A DNA stretch of 64,000 nt from Anagrus nilaparvatae (GCA_022575985.1 JAKSXM010000237.1:3614501-3678500), one strand, 5' to 3'; shown: positions 9,830-21,571, counted from the first letter of the stretch. Notes: generated by a model not told the origin, from the sequence alone. Made by a program: numbers and translations.

Positions 9830-11728
9830 CCCATTAACGCCTGAAATTGACTATTGCCGCATCTTTACTTTGACTACGCGAATCTCGGCAAATTTGTTTC
9901 TAATTAACATAAAAATTGGTGTCAAACTATTTTTGAGTATGCTCTTTCAGAATCTGCCAAAAAATATCGAAAATGTATATTTTCCATGCAGATTTCCGAG
10001 AAATAAAAAAAAATTAAGTTTTTTTTAAAGATTATTTTTGAAAAACACGAGTTTTCGACCTGAAAAACTTTTCGTCGATTATTGCAATATTAAAAAAGAG
10101 TGCAATTTTCGTTCAATCTTTCTTCTACAACTTGCGGAAATAAAAATTTTACCATTTTCGGGCAAAAATTTGTTCCCAAAAAAGTGCATTTTTTCAAAAA
10201 ATGATAGTTACTCTATACTCCGGTCAAAATACGGGGGGGGGGTTTAAACTCTCCGACCACCACCAGATTTGGTCTACAGTTGATTTTTGGGGACGATAAT
10301 CACGAAAATCGGGGTCTTTTCTATGAGAAATTGGAGCTTGACCCTTAAATTGGGTAAAACTACCCCTAAAATGGCATTTTTGCTGTATTCACTTTAAGCC
10401 TTTGAAATTTGGTATACGGGGGTTGTTTCGATCGCTGATCAAGAATTTTGAGGTATTTTTTATAAAAAATTCGATCTTCACCCTTAAATTGCCCGAAACT
10501 ACCCTTAAAAAGGGTATTTTAGCTGTATTCTCTCTAAGCCTTTGAAATTTGGTATAGGGGAGTTTTTTGTGTTGCTGATCACGAATATTGAGGTATTTTT
10601 TATAAAAAATTAGACCTTCACCCTTAAATTGGCCAAAAATTCCCCTGAAAAGGTTAAAAACTATTTTTAGATTATTAATACTGTAAATAAATAATTCATT
10701 AATTGTTCTCGAAAAAAATTTTTTATTCTTATTAAAACATTAGAGGATTTTCGAAAAATTAACAACAAATCACAGAAAAAAAAATTAAACACAGCGAAAA
10801 TGCCCTTTTTAGGGGCAGTTTTGGCTAATTTAAGGGTAAAGGTCTAATTTTTTATAAAAAATACCTCAAAATTTTTGATCAGCGACCCGAAAAACTCCCG
10901 TATACCAAATTTCAAAGGCTTAGAGTGAATATAGCAAAAATGCCCTTTTTAGGGGTAATTTTGCCCAATTTAAGGGTGAAGCCCCAATTTCTCATAGAAA
11001 AGACCCTGATTTTTGTGATCAGTGACCCAAACGGTTTGGTTTTATTATCACTAGTCCTCTCAAGATTCGATCTAGTAGGGTTTTTTGGGTCGCTAATCAC
11101 GAACATCGAGGTATTTTTTATAAAAAAATCGGGCTTTCACCCTTAAATCAACAAAAACTCTCCCCAAAAACGGGTATTTTTTCTACTTTTGCTCTGGCTT
11201 TTCTCAGATTTTGTCTAAAGGGGCTTTTTGGGTCGCTGATCACGAATATTAAGGTATTTTTATAAGGAATCGTGGCTTCACTCTTAAATCAACAATACTA
11301 ATTTTGTTTCTATAATTTTCCCCGATTTCTCATAAAAATACCTCAATATTTGTGATAAACGACTCGAAAAACCCCACTGGACCGAATCTGATGAGAGACA
11401 GAGCAAAAATAGCGATAATATCCCTACTAGACAACCCTACTAGACCGAATCTTTAGAGGCCTAGTGATAACAAAACCAAACCCTTATATTGACTAGAGTA
11501 ACTATCATTTTTTGAAAATATAGTCTTTAAAAAAAACGTAATTTTTTTTTTGTTTCTCGGAAATCTGCATGTTAAATATAATTTTTCGAAATTTTTTTGG
11601 CAGATTGTGAAAGAGCCATACTCAAAAATAGTTTTACACCAATTTTTATGTTAATTAGAAAAAAATTCGCCAAGGTTCGCGTAGCTAAAGTAGAGATGCG
11701 ACAAAATTCGATTGTAGGCGTTAATGGT
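9830..11728. mobile_element. 1.9 kb TTAA-flanked inverted-repeat element (piggyBac-like, non-autonomous)
   Basis: TTAA occurs at 9826-9829 and 11729-11732. The ends read CCCATTAACGCCT and, inverted, ACCATTAACGCCT. The arms are about 220 bp (9830-10045 and roughly 11500-11728). TTAA duplication with a CCC start is the piggyBac pattern. Between the arms are tandem repeats, first direct then inverted, and no transposase. Short open frames inside are products of the repeats. Confidence 0.8.
10250..11470. repeat. Tandem repeats of about 165 bp, direct then inverted
   Basis: Units contain the recurring phrases TTTGGTCTAC or TTTGGTATACGGG, CGCTGATCACGAA, TATTTTTTATAAAAAAT and CCTTAAATTGGCCAAAA. About three lie on the plus strand (10250-10670) and four, inverted, at 10790-11470. 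The same units occur at 52485-53010. Confidence 0.8.
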
Positions 11729-11732
11729 TTAA

Positions 11733-12385
11733 TCTATCCGCGCCGGGATTATACTACTACCCGCGGAATATCGGGACTTAGAAAAATTTTTCAAAATATT
11801 TTTTTTTTGTTTTTAACGCAATTTTTAACCCAGAAAAGAACAAAATCTGCCAGTACCCCCGCCAGATTTCTGGTAGTATCCGCAAAAAATCGGACTTACA
11901 AAAATTAAGAGATTTTTATCCTTTCTCTCGATTTTATTTGGTCAAGATATAAAAGTAAGTAAAGGACTTTTCCCATCATATTTCTGATATTTTAGGCCAC
12001 ATAGAAATCCTGCACTTTCATATCTTGACTAAAGAAATTTTAAAAATAAATTAAATGTATTACTGAATTTATCTGGTAAAATTTATTTTAAAAATGAATA
12101 TTTTTTTATCGTCGCTAAGTACTATTAAATTAAAAACATTAATCGAAGAAATTTAGCTAACACTTTTAATTAAGTTAACAAAATCGAATGCATTTTTAAT
12201 AACTAAAATTTTTAGAATATAACTTAGTCAACCCACTTTATTGTAAAAAACTTTATTTTTAAAGTTATAAAAAAATTATTACACATTATTTTATTGTTAA
12301 TATATTCTTTAAATGGCAATCATATATTAAATATATAAATATGCAAGTAAATAAAAACATTATACAAATAACAGATAAATATCCA
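11733..12385. other. Non-coding, with one short inverted repeat
   Basis: A pair TTGGTCAAGATATAAAAGT / ACTTTCATATCTTGACTAA lies at about 11938-12035 and resembles a small MITE. The rest is AT-rich with no credible gene. Confidence 0.5.
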
Positions 12386-12590
12386 CTGGGGTGGAATTTT
12401 TGTTTTTCACTACGCGCACTTACCTAATTTTTGCTTTCCGTTTTCTAGTATTTTATAGTTTTCTATCATACCAACTTCATTTAAATAACATTATGTCGGT
12501 ATCCGTATCACAGAAAAATTTTAAATACTTGAAAATAGAAAACAAGATTAAGGTTAGTGCGCGCAGTGAAAAACAAAAATTCCAACCCAG
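12386..12590. mobile_element. MITE-like inverted repeat, 205 bp
   Basis: The outer ends are CTGGGGTGGAATTTTTG and CAAAAATTCCAACCCAG. Imperfect inverted arms extend about 80 bp inward, through TTTTTCACTACGCGCACTTA and its mirror. The flanking duplication could not be fixed. The frame across it is not a gene. Confidence 0.75.
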
Positions 12591-12619
12591 CATATGATTG
12601 TCAAATCTCGATTTTTTAT

Positions 12620-13444
12620 TGTAACGCACTAATGGCGTAAGTGTCTGCGCGCTTGCTCCGCACTGGGAGGAGTCGGGTTCTAATCCCTAAAAAACCCTCT
12701 CACTTTTTTTTAATTTAAATAAATTTGTAAAATAATTTTAAGTAATAAAACATTATTTATTTAATAAAAAAAAAAAATGTTAATAATAAATAAATTAAAT
12801 TATATAATTAAAAAAAAAAAATAAAATAGAATACAAAAAAAAAAATTATTTATAATAAATAATAATTGAAAAAATAATAAATAAATTTAAATTAAAAAAA
12901 AAAAAAAAATTTTTTATTTTATACATTATATAAATTATAGTAGGACGTCCTAGAAGACTCATAAAAGAACGTCCTGCAGGAAGTCCTAAGTTTTATGCGA
13001 AGTATTCCCCACGAATTAGAGCATAAAGCCAGCTTTACCATAAGTCATCGACCAAGAGTTGTCTTGCGTCGATCAAGAAGAAACATATAGTTATTAATTC
13101 ATTTTACAATACTTAAAACCGAAAGTAAACTGGATCACATTTGAAGCGTCATTTACGCTTCTATTCTATTTATCTGTTTGACTTGTATTAAATTATTGTA
13201 CTCTTATTTGTAAACCATTTAAGTAATTATTTTATAATAAACTCTTAGTTTTAAAAAAAGGTATAAGATTTATTTAGTAATTGTAGCCCTAAACATTTGT
13301 CCTCTTATTACAGTTTGCCTTATTCCTTACGGGAATTAGTCGCTAGTAGTTGAATCCGACATAATAAATAGCAAATCAGTAGAATCCATTACAACATACA
13401 TTAATATCAGTTTGTAACAGGTAGCAAAAGGATTATCCGTTACA
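12620..13444 (+). repeat. Possible gypsy-type LTR
   Basis: The segment starts TGTAACG and ends CGTTACA at 13444, an inverted pair common in Ty3/gypsy LTRs. It is followed at once by TGGGGGCCCATCTTGCGG, a plausible primer site. An AATAAA-like signal lies near 13240. The tRNA-like relic would lie inside it, which is unusual, and no partner LTR is found, so the left boundary is uncertain. Confidence 0.4.
12628..12700 (+). other. tRNA-like promoter sequence (A and B boxes)
   Basis: TGGCGTAAGTG resembles a pol III A box, and GGTTCTAATCC about 45 bp downstream resembles a B box (consensus GGTTCGANTCC). It is followed by a long A-rich tract up to about 12930. No clean cloverleaf is seen, so this is a tRNA-derived relic, for example a SINE head, rather than a working tRNA. 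Confidence 0.35.
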
Positions 13445-13839
13445 TGGGGGCCCATCTTGCGGACGAACTGTATTAAGGAGACAAAGTTTAAGTTTTTATC
13501 TCTTACTACTTCTTACTATATTACTCAACTATTTTCACTTTTTGTGAAGTTATAAAAACCAAAGTTTTTTCAGATAACCTTACACACATATTCTTAGTCG
13601 GCGGGGAAACGTCAAGTTTCTATAAACCGAGTAAATACACAGGTATTTGCAGACTAAGAAATATACAAATTTTTCTATCTTTTAGTTGACGGGGAAAAAT
13701 CAAGTTTCCATCAACCGGGTAAATACAAAGGTATTTGCAAACTAAAAGATCTTTATTTTTCTCAATCTTTTTTCATCTATCTAGAAAAAGTTTTATTAAC
13801 GAGGAGGTATCAAACCTTCATAAATCGGTTTAATACAGT
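13445..13839 (+). repeat. Retroelement leader with tandem repeats of about 100 bp
   Basis: Two to three imperfect units of the form GGCGGGGAAACGTCAAGTTT...GTAAATACA.AGGTATTTGC occur between about 13595 and 13830. They lie directly after the possible LTR and primer site. No coding sequence is seen. Confidence 0.5.
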
Positions 13840-15121
13840 TGTAACAATCAGGTTTTAAAGCTGATTAGTACTATTTAAATTGATTTTAGGAAGGTTGTCC
13901 AGGCCTTCCAGGGATTGTTAATTAGCTTGGTGTTCAGAAAAAGTTACTCAAAATAGTGAATTGAATTAACTTTTTCTTATAAAAATAAAATATGTTACTT
14001 ACTTTTTTTATTTGAAATTGGATGTCCAAAAAATTTATTAACTGAATTTATACTAAGTATTTTTTTTAAAGTTTAATTTATTGAAACTTAAATAATTTAT
14101 AAAATTAAAGTTAAGTTGAGGAAAGAAAAATATAATTTAAAATTAAATGAACACCTTTAAATGATAATATTAATTTAAAATGAAATTAAGTCCAAGTTAT
14201 TCCTTTCTTTTTCTTTTTCTTCATTTTTAACGCGAGCCAAGTTCTGAACCGGTTCAGAAGAACTTCGAGAAGGCCTTTCTCAGGCAAAAACTCCAGTATT
14301 TAAGCACCGAAATCTTTGATAAGACCGACTTCCCCTCTTGATAAAAATCAAGAGTGGGTTGAGGGTCTTATCTAAGATACTATACTCCTAGAGTTTGTCT
14401 AAGAGGGGAATTCTTTTGTCGACTCATTATGACGCATAGATCGGATGTTATTTTTTTTATCTAAATTTTTAATGAGTCGACAAAACGTGATATTTTAAAA
14501 CAATGGGTTTTACATAAGATATTTATAGGAATACTTTTGTCTTTGTCTGACTTTATCAAAATAAAATTTTGTTAAGTCATAAAGTAAACCCATTGTTTTA
14601 CTTGAACTTAATTTTCTTTGTTTTTCACAAACAAATTACTTTTGAACCCTTTTTCTTTTAATTTAAGCTAATTATGGGCTTTTTAGAGCAATTTATTTAC
14701 GAGAATTAAACCTAAAATTTATTATGCTAAACGTAAATTTTTATAAAGGTAGCTTAAAATTATGCTTAATTTACGAAGTTCCAGGCTAATAATTTCATCC
14801 CTTGAGTTTTCCTTAAATCTAAATTTAGTTTCTAAAGTAGAATAAAAAAATAAAAACTCGAAAGTGGAATAATGGCCTTGACTAAGGTTTTTCCAGTTAT
14901 TCCATGGAACTAAAGGCAAAATCGTTTTTCTCGCAATAGAAAATTTAGCTTGAATAACTGGAAAAGATTGTCTTTAAATTTTCCGCGAAAATTTTAAATA
15001 TAACAAATTCGAATTTGTATACACGGAAAAAATTTTATATACCGTTTTTTCTACATACACGGAAAAAAAATTTTAAACGTACAAAAAAAAGTTTTTTTTT
15101 AAAACGGCTGAGGACGTTACA
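13840..15121 (+). repeat. Probable 5' LTR of the gypsy element
   Basis: It starts TGTAACAATC and ends GACGTTACA at 15121. After a short gap comes TGGTATTAGCAAA as a candidate primer site, and then the gag start at 15201. Near 14330-14410 a hairpin around CTCTTGATAAAAATCAAGAG lies downstream of a TATTTAAG box. The 3' partner is missing because the element is cut at about 18590. Confidence 0.5.
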
Positions 15122-15200
15122 CAGTGGTATTAGCAAATAAAACTTCTGTTAAAATTTTATTTCTCCCTTTAAATAAATCAAAATTCTACCTACTATCAAA

Positions 15201-16135
15201 ATGAGCGCTTTAAATAGACTAGCCAATCTTTACGAAACTAAAGACGCTATGACAGAAAAAGCTTACGACATATTAACCGGTAACGCACCAATTAGGTTTT
15301 ACAGAATTAATAAAAAAATACCAAAAATACTATAAAGAACATACAAGCAAACTAGCTAACGTACCGGACCAATCCCTTATTGAAACATTAAAAGGTTCTT
15401 CCTCAGAAGAAAAAGTAAAAAAATTAGTTAAAGACATAACTTTCGTCAATATCATAAAAGAGTTAATTTCTAACAATATTGACCCGGCAGATATTATTAA
15501 CATATTATTAGATGTAGAAAAAGGAGAAAATTCTTTAAACATTTACTTAGATTCACGTTTCAAAAAAATATTTAAAAAACATTGTAAATTATCTAAAGAC
15601 AATATAGATCCATCCACTTCCGATTATATCAAATATCTAGCAAATAAAGTAATAAACGAGTCAACTGACGGGAAATTAACTTTACCAGCAGAAGAACTTT
15701 TCAATGCATTAGAAGTAGGGGACGAAGAACAAGAATTATTAGAAAAAGCACTAATAAACTACGAAACATGTGCAATATTAATAGAGCTGTACAATAACGA
15801 CCTAAAACCAGAACTACTAATCTCGGAGCTATCGGTAGAGATTGAAATAATAGAATTAGAAAATTCTCAATATACCGACACTCCAGTTTTACCCCGAAAA
15901 CCAAAGAAAATAGCCTTCAAATTAGATGCAACCGAATTCTATAATGAAAAATTTGGGGTAAGTCAAACAAACGAAAATCAGTATCAAACTTTGCAGGACA
16001 CTGCTACTCAAAGAGAAACTTTAACACATCTGACACATCAGCAAAGTACAAACTTCGCTCACAGTACAAATTACAGGCCAAATAGAAGTACCATGCCAGT
16101 AAGAACACCGTGCTCTACAATGTATTATCTCTAAC
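15201..16135 (+). pseudogene. gag: Ty3/gypsy gag, N-terminal part, frameshifted
   Basis: It starts MSALNRLANLYETKDAMTEK at 15201 and shifts frame near 15290. It then stays open without a stop from 15277 to 16133 in the second frame, through LTLPAEELFNALEVGDEEQE and a Gln/Thr/Asn-rich stretch. The long frame has no early ATG, so it is easy to miss. The coding sequence is cut at 16127 by a foldback element inserted at a TA. The protein would be the matrix-like N-terminal half of gag. Family assignment depends on the capsid part at 17915-18585. Confidence 0.7.
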
Positions 16136-17912
16136 AAAAAAAACCACGTAGTTACACTCCCTGGCTCAGAGAGTTTATAACTCCCTAAATCAGGGAGTAA
16201 ACTCCCTAAAAACAGGGAGTTAACTCTCTGAATCAGGGAGTTTACTCCCTGAATCAGGGAGTTTACTCCCTGAATTTTCTGTCATCTCCTGGAATACCTT
16301 CGGGATAAAAATGAACCGTACGAGGGAAAGTTGATATCCTGGAGCTGTAATGTTTAATTTTCCAACAGTTTTCCGATTTTCCAAGATGGCGGACGAAAAA
16401 ACATTTCAGAATAAGCTTTTTACATTACCGGGGGGTTTTCGAGGTCGAGAAAAACGTTTATTTTAATGAAAATTTTCATTTTTTGGCCCCAGAAAATTTT
16501 CCGGTTTTCCAAGATGGCGGACGAAAACATTTCAGAATAAGCTTTTTACATTACCTGGGGGTTTTCTAGGTCGAGAATAACGTTTTTACTAACGAAAATT
16601 TTCATTTTTTGGCCCCAGAAAATTTTCCGGTTTTCCAAGATGGCGGACGAAAACATTTCAGAATAAGCTTTTTACATTACCTGGGGGTTTTTGAGGTCGA
16701 GAATAACGTTTTTATGAATGAAATTTTTCATTTTTGGTCCCAGCATATTTTCCGGTTTTCCAAGATAGCGGACGAAAAAACATTTCAGAATAAGCTTTTT
16801 ACATTACCTGGGGGTTTTTGAGGTTGAGAATAACGTTTTTATTAATGAAAATTTTCATTTTTTCGTTATTCTCGACCTCGAAAACCCCCAGGTAATGTAA
16901 AAAGCTTATTCTGAAATGTTTTCGTCCACCATCTTGGAAAACCGGAAAATTTTCTGGGGCCAAAAAATGAAAATTTTCATTATTATAAACGTTTTTCTCG
17001 ACCTCGAAAACCCCCCGGTAATGTAAAAAGCTTATTCGGAAATGTTTTTTCGTCCGCCATCTTGGAAACTCAGAAAATATGCTAGGGCCAAAAAATGAAA
17101 ATTTTCATTAATAAAAACGTTTTTCTCGACCTCGAAAACCCCCCGTTTATGTAAAAAGCTTATTCTGAAATGTTTTTTCGTCCGCCATCTTGGAAAACCG
17201 GAAAAATTTGCTGGGCTCAAAAAATGAAAAATTTCATTAATAAAAACGATTTTCTCGACCTCGAAAACCCCCAGGTAATGTTGAAAGTTTCTATTTTCAT
17301 GTTTTTTCGTCCGCCATCTTGGAAAATCGGAAAACTGTTGGAAAATTAAACATTACACCTCCAGGATATCAGCTTTCCCTCGTACGGTTCATTTTTATCC
17401 CGAAGGTATTCCAGGAGATGACAGAAAATTCAGGGAGTAAACTTCCTGATTCAGAGAGTTAACTCCAGAGTTTCTTAAATTCGATAGCATTTTTGGGGGC
17501 TACGCTTGGGTAAGGTTAGATGCTGTTAAATATATGGTGCGCCTATTTCAAAGATATAAATCATTATTTTAAAATTTATATTAATTACATAAAAAATTGG
17601 GCCGGGTAACAATTCTCTTGCATTTAAAATAGTGAATTTAAACTTTTGCACACAATAATTTTAAACAGTTAGTAAAATTAGTTTTATTAAAGTACTCATA
17701 AATTTGAAATAGGTGCACATATAGGCACACAAACAGTACCTAACCTTACCCAAGCGTAGCCCCCAAAAATGCTATCGAATTTAAGAAACTCTGGTTAACT
17801 CCCTGTTTTAGGGAGTTAACTCCCTGTTTTTAGGGAGTTTACTCCCTGATTTAGGGAGTTATAAACTCTCTGAGCCAGGGAGTATAACTACGTGGTTTTT
17901 TTTTGTTAGAGA
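16128..17912. mobile_element. Foldback element, family copy A, 1785 bp, TA duplication
   Basis: TA lies at 16126-16127 and 17913-17914. The ends are TCTCTAACAAAAA / TTTTTGTTAGAGA and continue into CCACGTAGTTA. Next to the ends are many short palindromic units AGGGAGTTAACTCCCT or AGGGAGTTTACTCCCT. Inside are four tandem units of about 127 bp in plus orientation (marked CCAAGATGGCGGACG at about 16382, 16510, 16637 and 16763), then four inverted (about 16930-17315). No transposase is present. Copies B and C are at 31695-33478 and 37396-38903. Confidence 0.9.
17465..17794. mobile_element. MITE, 330 bp, nested in foldback copy A
   Basis: TTAACT at 17459-17464 and 17795-17800 flanks perfect ends CCAGAGTTTCTTAAATTCG. 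The inverted arms are about 60 bp and include GGGGGCTACGCTTGGGTAAG. The insertion splits one of the GTTAACTCC units of the host element, so it is younger than copy A. Confidence 0.8.
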
Positions 17913-17913
17913 T

Positions 17914-18588
17914 ACATCAGAAAATATAGAAGAATCATGCAGGTTTTGTAACCTCGCTCATGGGCAAAATAATTACCGATACTCAAGACCAACAATGGAA
18001 AACCATACTAATAAAACAAGATCGATCTACGGCCAAAACTCAAGTTTAGCAAAAATTAGGCCATTTTCAATAAAAGACACATTGGAAATGATACCAAAAT
18101 TCAGTGGAAAAGCAGAAGAACTAGAAGCTTTTGTCATAGAATGAGGGGGAGCCCGGAATATGATCCCGCCGGAAAATGAATACGAACTCACTCAGTTAAC
18201 ACAAACTAGACTATTAGGCGAGGCAAGTAGGGCCACACTGGATCAAACATTCGGTAATGTAAATAAATTAACAGAATTCATGGTATTTGCGTTTGGACAC
18301 CCCAAAACGTCAAATGAGCTAAACGGCGAGTTATCACAACTCAGGCAAAAGGAAAAAGAAACAATCATAATTTTTGCTAATAAAATTAAAGAAGTAGGCC
18401 GCAAGATCCAAAAAGCAAGGTTAATAGAAGGCGAAAACACTGACGACGACGAAATAGAAATGGATCTGACTAGATTCTTTCTTAAAGGCATGAGATTTGA
18501 AATACGTAATAGAATAATTCCTTATGCCTCACTCGAAGATAATATAAAGGAGGCTATAAGAGTAGAAAGAGATGCGTGTATTTTAATG
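17914..18588 (+). pseudogene. gag: Ty3/gypsy gag capsid part
   Basis: The frame resumes after the foldback element with ESCRFCNLAHGQNN and then the capsid region: IPKFSGKAEELEAF (a stop at about 18144), ELTQLTQTRLLGEASRA, FGHPKTSNELNGELSQLRQK, IIFANKIKEVGRKIQKA and FLKGMRFEIRNRI. This is the retrotrans_gag pattern of Ty3/gypsy capsids. The frame is offset relative to the N-terminal part, so another frame break lies near the junction. The element is cut at about 18588, where the repeat block begins. Protease, RT and integrase are absent. Confidence 0.82.
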
Positions 18589-18891
18589 GATTTTAAATCA
18601 TTTTTGCACAATTAAAAAGAGACAAATATAAAAAAAGCTAATTTTATTTTTTTTTTATAAAATTTTATTTTATTAGAATATATAATTATCCCTTAATAAT
18701 TAAAATATTGGGTAACATGATTTTTTTGTTTTGTTAAAGATATATATGGTTGGTAACGATGCGAAAATTACAAATATTCGCTCAATTATTATAAAAAGAT
18801 AGGAGTTTTTACCAGAATTTATAATAATTTCTTATAATTTATTTTCTCAGTGTACTTCTTGCATTTGACCAATCTTCCGCAACAATGATAA

Positions 18892-19862
18892 TGTTATGAT
18901 GAAATAAAAGTCAGCTGACACGAAATTTTTATATTAACGAATTTTTTATATTAAGGAAATTTTATATTAGGAAACTTTTATATTAAGGAATTTTTATAAA
19001 AATATTAGAAAGTCAGTAACGACATAAGCAATTAGTATGCTAATCAAAGTTACTAAATTGAATATCGAGGACTTCGCAGAAGTAATTATTAGCAAAGGAT
19101 GCGAAGAGACGCTACAAGAAATTTCGACAGTTGGTTTACCCCTGTTAGCTAATTTGGCTAATTACACGTCAATAGTCAATCAGTATAAATACTAGTAGTT
19201 TTGGTCATCTCGTCCTCTCTCGTGTCAGAAACTTAGTAGTAGAACGTACTCTCTTGTCGTTGGAACTTAGTAAAAGTTATTACTTTTGTTTAAACAAATT
19301 AGCAACAAAGTTATAAACGATACATTTTTATATTAACTATATAAAGTTTAATTAATAAATTCACGGTTAGTAATATGAGCTTGCAATATACTTATATCAT
19401 AGTTTTCGTAATATTTGTAATTAGTTTATTAAGTTTTTATATTTGTGTTTATCAATAAATAATATTCGTCTTTCGGGTTTTTTGGTATTTAAATTAACAG
19501 TGTTTTTATTTCTTCATCTGATCTATCCAAACCTGTAAATCTCATTTCAACTATCCAATAACAATATATTTGCTGATTCAATAATTAAAAACACGCCTTC
19601 CCGGGTACGAGTAGCTTTATTAGCTACAAGTACAAAAGTAGGCAAATACAGGTAAAAGTTACGAACATAAAATATAAATACGTACAATATATACATATAT
19701 TTATTAACATAGTACGCGTGAGTATTTCATGTATACAATTAATGAAGTCTATAGTCAAATCATTTATAAAATCAAATAAAATCAACTATTTTTATTATAC
19801 ATATAGATTAAATTAATTAAATTAATAAATAATTAAAAGTTATAACTTAAAATATCGTAACA
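18892..19862 (+). mobile_element. Probable solo LTR, 971 bp, inside repeat block copy 1
   Basis: It starts TGTTATGATG and ends ATCGTAACA, a TG...CA inverted pair. ATAA lies on both sides within an AAT microsatellite. Copy 2 at about 45730-45760 lacks the sequence. A TATAAATA box lies at 19184-19191, followed by TC-rich sequence, and AATAAATAA lies near 19456. No internal retroelement genes are present. Confidence 0.55.
19184..19191 (+). promoter_or_regulatory. TATA box in the solo LTR
   Basis: TATAAATA, with a TCAGAAACTT-type initiator candidate about 40 bp downstream. Strength and use are not known. Confidence 0.4.
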
Positions 19863-20199
19863 ATAATAATAATAATAATAATATTTTGTAATAAAAAAAT
19901 AACCACATTAATTGCTTCAAGATTTTTAAATTGTTTGATTCTTTAAAAAATGTCAATATAACTTTTAAATCTTAATTTTAAAGTGCAAACCTAACCATTT
20001 AATATTTTTGGGCTGTTTATTATTGTTTATAATTTCATTAAGTTGCATACATAAATAAACATAGCAACGAGCAAAATAATCCAAGGAAGTCAAAAAAAGG
20101 CAAGATTTCCATCACTCTTTCTTGTGTGTTATAATTTATATCAAAATAAAAAAAAAAATTGTGATCGAATACTAAAAATTACTATAAGCTAAATTTCTA

Positions 20200-20960
20200 A
20201 AACTTGTACTCTCATTAAAATAAATTAGATATGTCCAAAACGAAAAATAAATATGGTGTTTTATGTATTTTTTTGTGACGAAGATTTTGGAGAAAAAAAT
20301 TTTCAAAAAATTAATTATCAGATTCAAGATATCGAGTAAAAATCATAATTTCAAATATAAGTACTTTTATGGAAATAAATGAGGTATTACATCCAAAATA
20401 AAAAGGGGGGGTTTGAGAATTTTTGATAAAAAAATGTTTGAAAAAAAAGTTAGGACTTAATTCGATAATGGTTTTGAAATATCACTAGTTACAATATTTT
20501 CAGATATTAGTACTTTCATAGAATTAAATGAGGTATTACACCCAAAAAAAAAAAAAATAATGCTTTTTTTTTTATTTTTCTATTTTTTTAATTATGACAA
20601 AAAAAATTTTGAATAAATTAAGTATCAGATCCAAAAAATAACAATAAACAAGGTTCTTAAAACTAGTACTACCATGGAAATAAATTAGGTACTACGTCCA
20701 AAAAGAAAAAAAAAATTTGTATTTGTTGTATTTTTTTGTAAAAAAAATTTTGAATTATAAAAATTTTCAGAAAATTAAGTATCCGATTCGAGATATCATG
20801 TAAAAACCATACTTTCAAATATAAGTACTTTCATTGAAATAAATGAGGTATTACATCCAAATCAAAAAAAAAAAAGTACCTCGAGCTTTTTTGGTGAAAA
20901 AATTTTTGAAAAAAAAATTAGGTCTTAATTCCACAATATTTGTCAAAAATCACCGATTAT
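20200..20960. repeat. Minisatellite of about 155 bp in repeat block copy 1
   Basis: Four units share AAGTACTTTCAT.GAAATAAATGAGGTATTACATCCAAA-type phrases (about 20365, 20510, 20670 and 20825), separated by A runs and TATCAGATTC. The array is much longer in copy 2 (46080-48110). Confidence 0.75.
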
Positions 20961-20971
20961 ATACATACGTA

Positions 20972-20973
<2 letters not shown>

Positions 20974-21003
<30 letters not shown>
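20974..21003. repeat. AC dinucleotide microsatellite
   Basis: An uninterrupted AC run sits just right of the 155 bp array. The matching position in copy 2 (about 48208-48262) is longer and interrupted by CATA units. Confidence 0.9.
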
Positions 21004-21007
<4 letters not shown>

Positions 21008-21571
21008 GACTTTTTTTAAAAACAGGTTTTTTAGCTTCCTGAGGTCCCAAAACGTGCTTATATGCCAAAAAATAGAAAATCAAATTTTGACCTAACACAA
21101 TGGTTCCTCTTTAAGGAACCAAAAAATAAAAAAAAAAAAAACATTAAACACATGTGAGTGAGTGAGTGAAAGTATAATAAAATTTTGTAGCAAATCTTCT
21201 TCAAAAAAAATTACCCTTAATTGTAGTAAAAATAATGGACAAAAAGTAAAATGTAATTTTTTCAATTATTCAAATAACTTTACTAAAATTGATAATAAAA
21301 TCTTCCAGTTGCAAAAGTAGATTTTACTCAACATTTTTTCTCAGTGTAGCTGAGAAAATTTCCTACAAAAAAGTTAATTAGCAATTTTTTAGTCTGACGC
21401 ACAGGGTCCGAGTTATAAGCGGTCAAAGTTTAGACCTTTTTTACCAAATTTTCAAAAATCGATATTTCACAACGAAAAAAAAACGCGTTTTTGATGAGTT
21501 TTTAGGATTTTTTGGTAGTCAAAAGGGTTAAATATGGGTATGCAAGGTTTTTTATATATAATAGTATTTAT

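Noticed and set aside
15330..15904. Minus-strand frames opposite the gypsy gag
   Set aside because: They are shadows of the long open plus-strand gag frame, which has coherent capsid-type sequence downstream.
16609..17220. Open frames in the 127 bp repeats (also at 32534-32832 and 37942-38761)
   Set aside because: The same peptide-like lines recur with each unit and on both strands. They reflect the repeat only.
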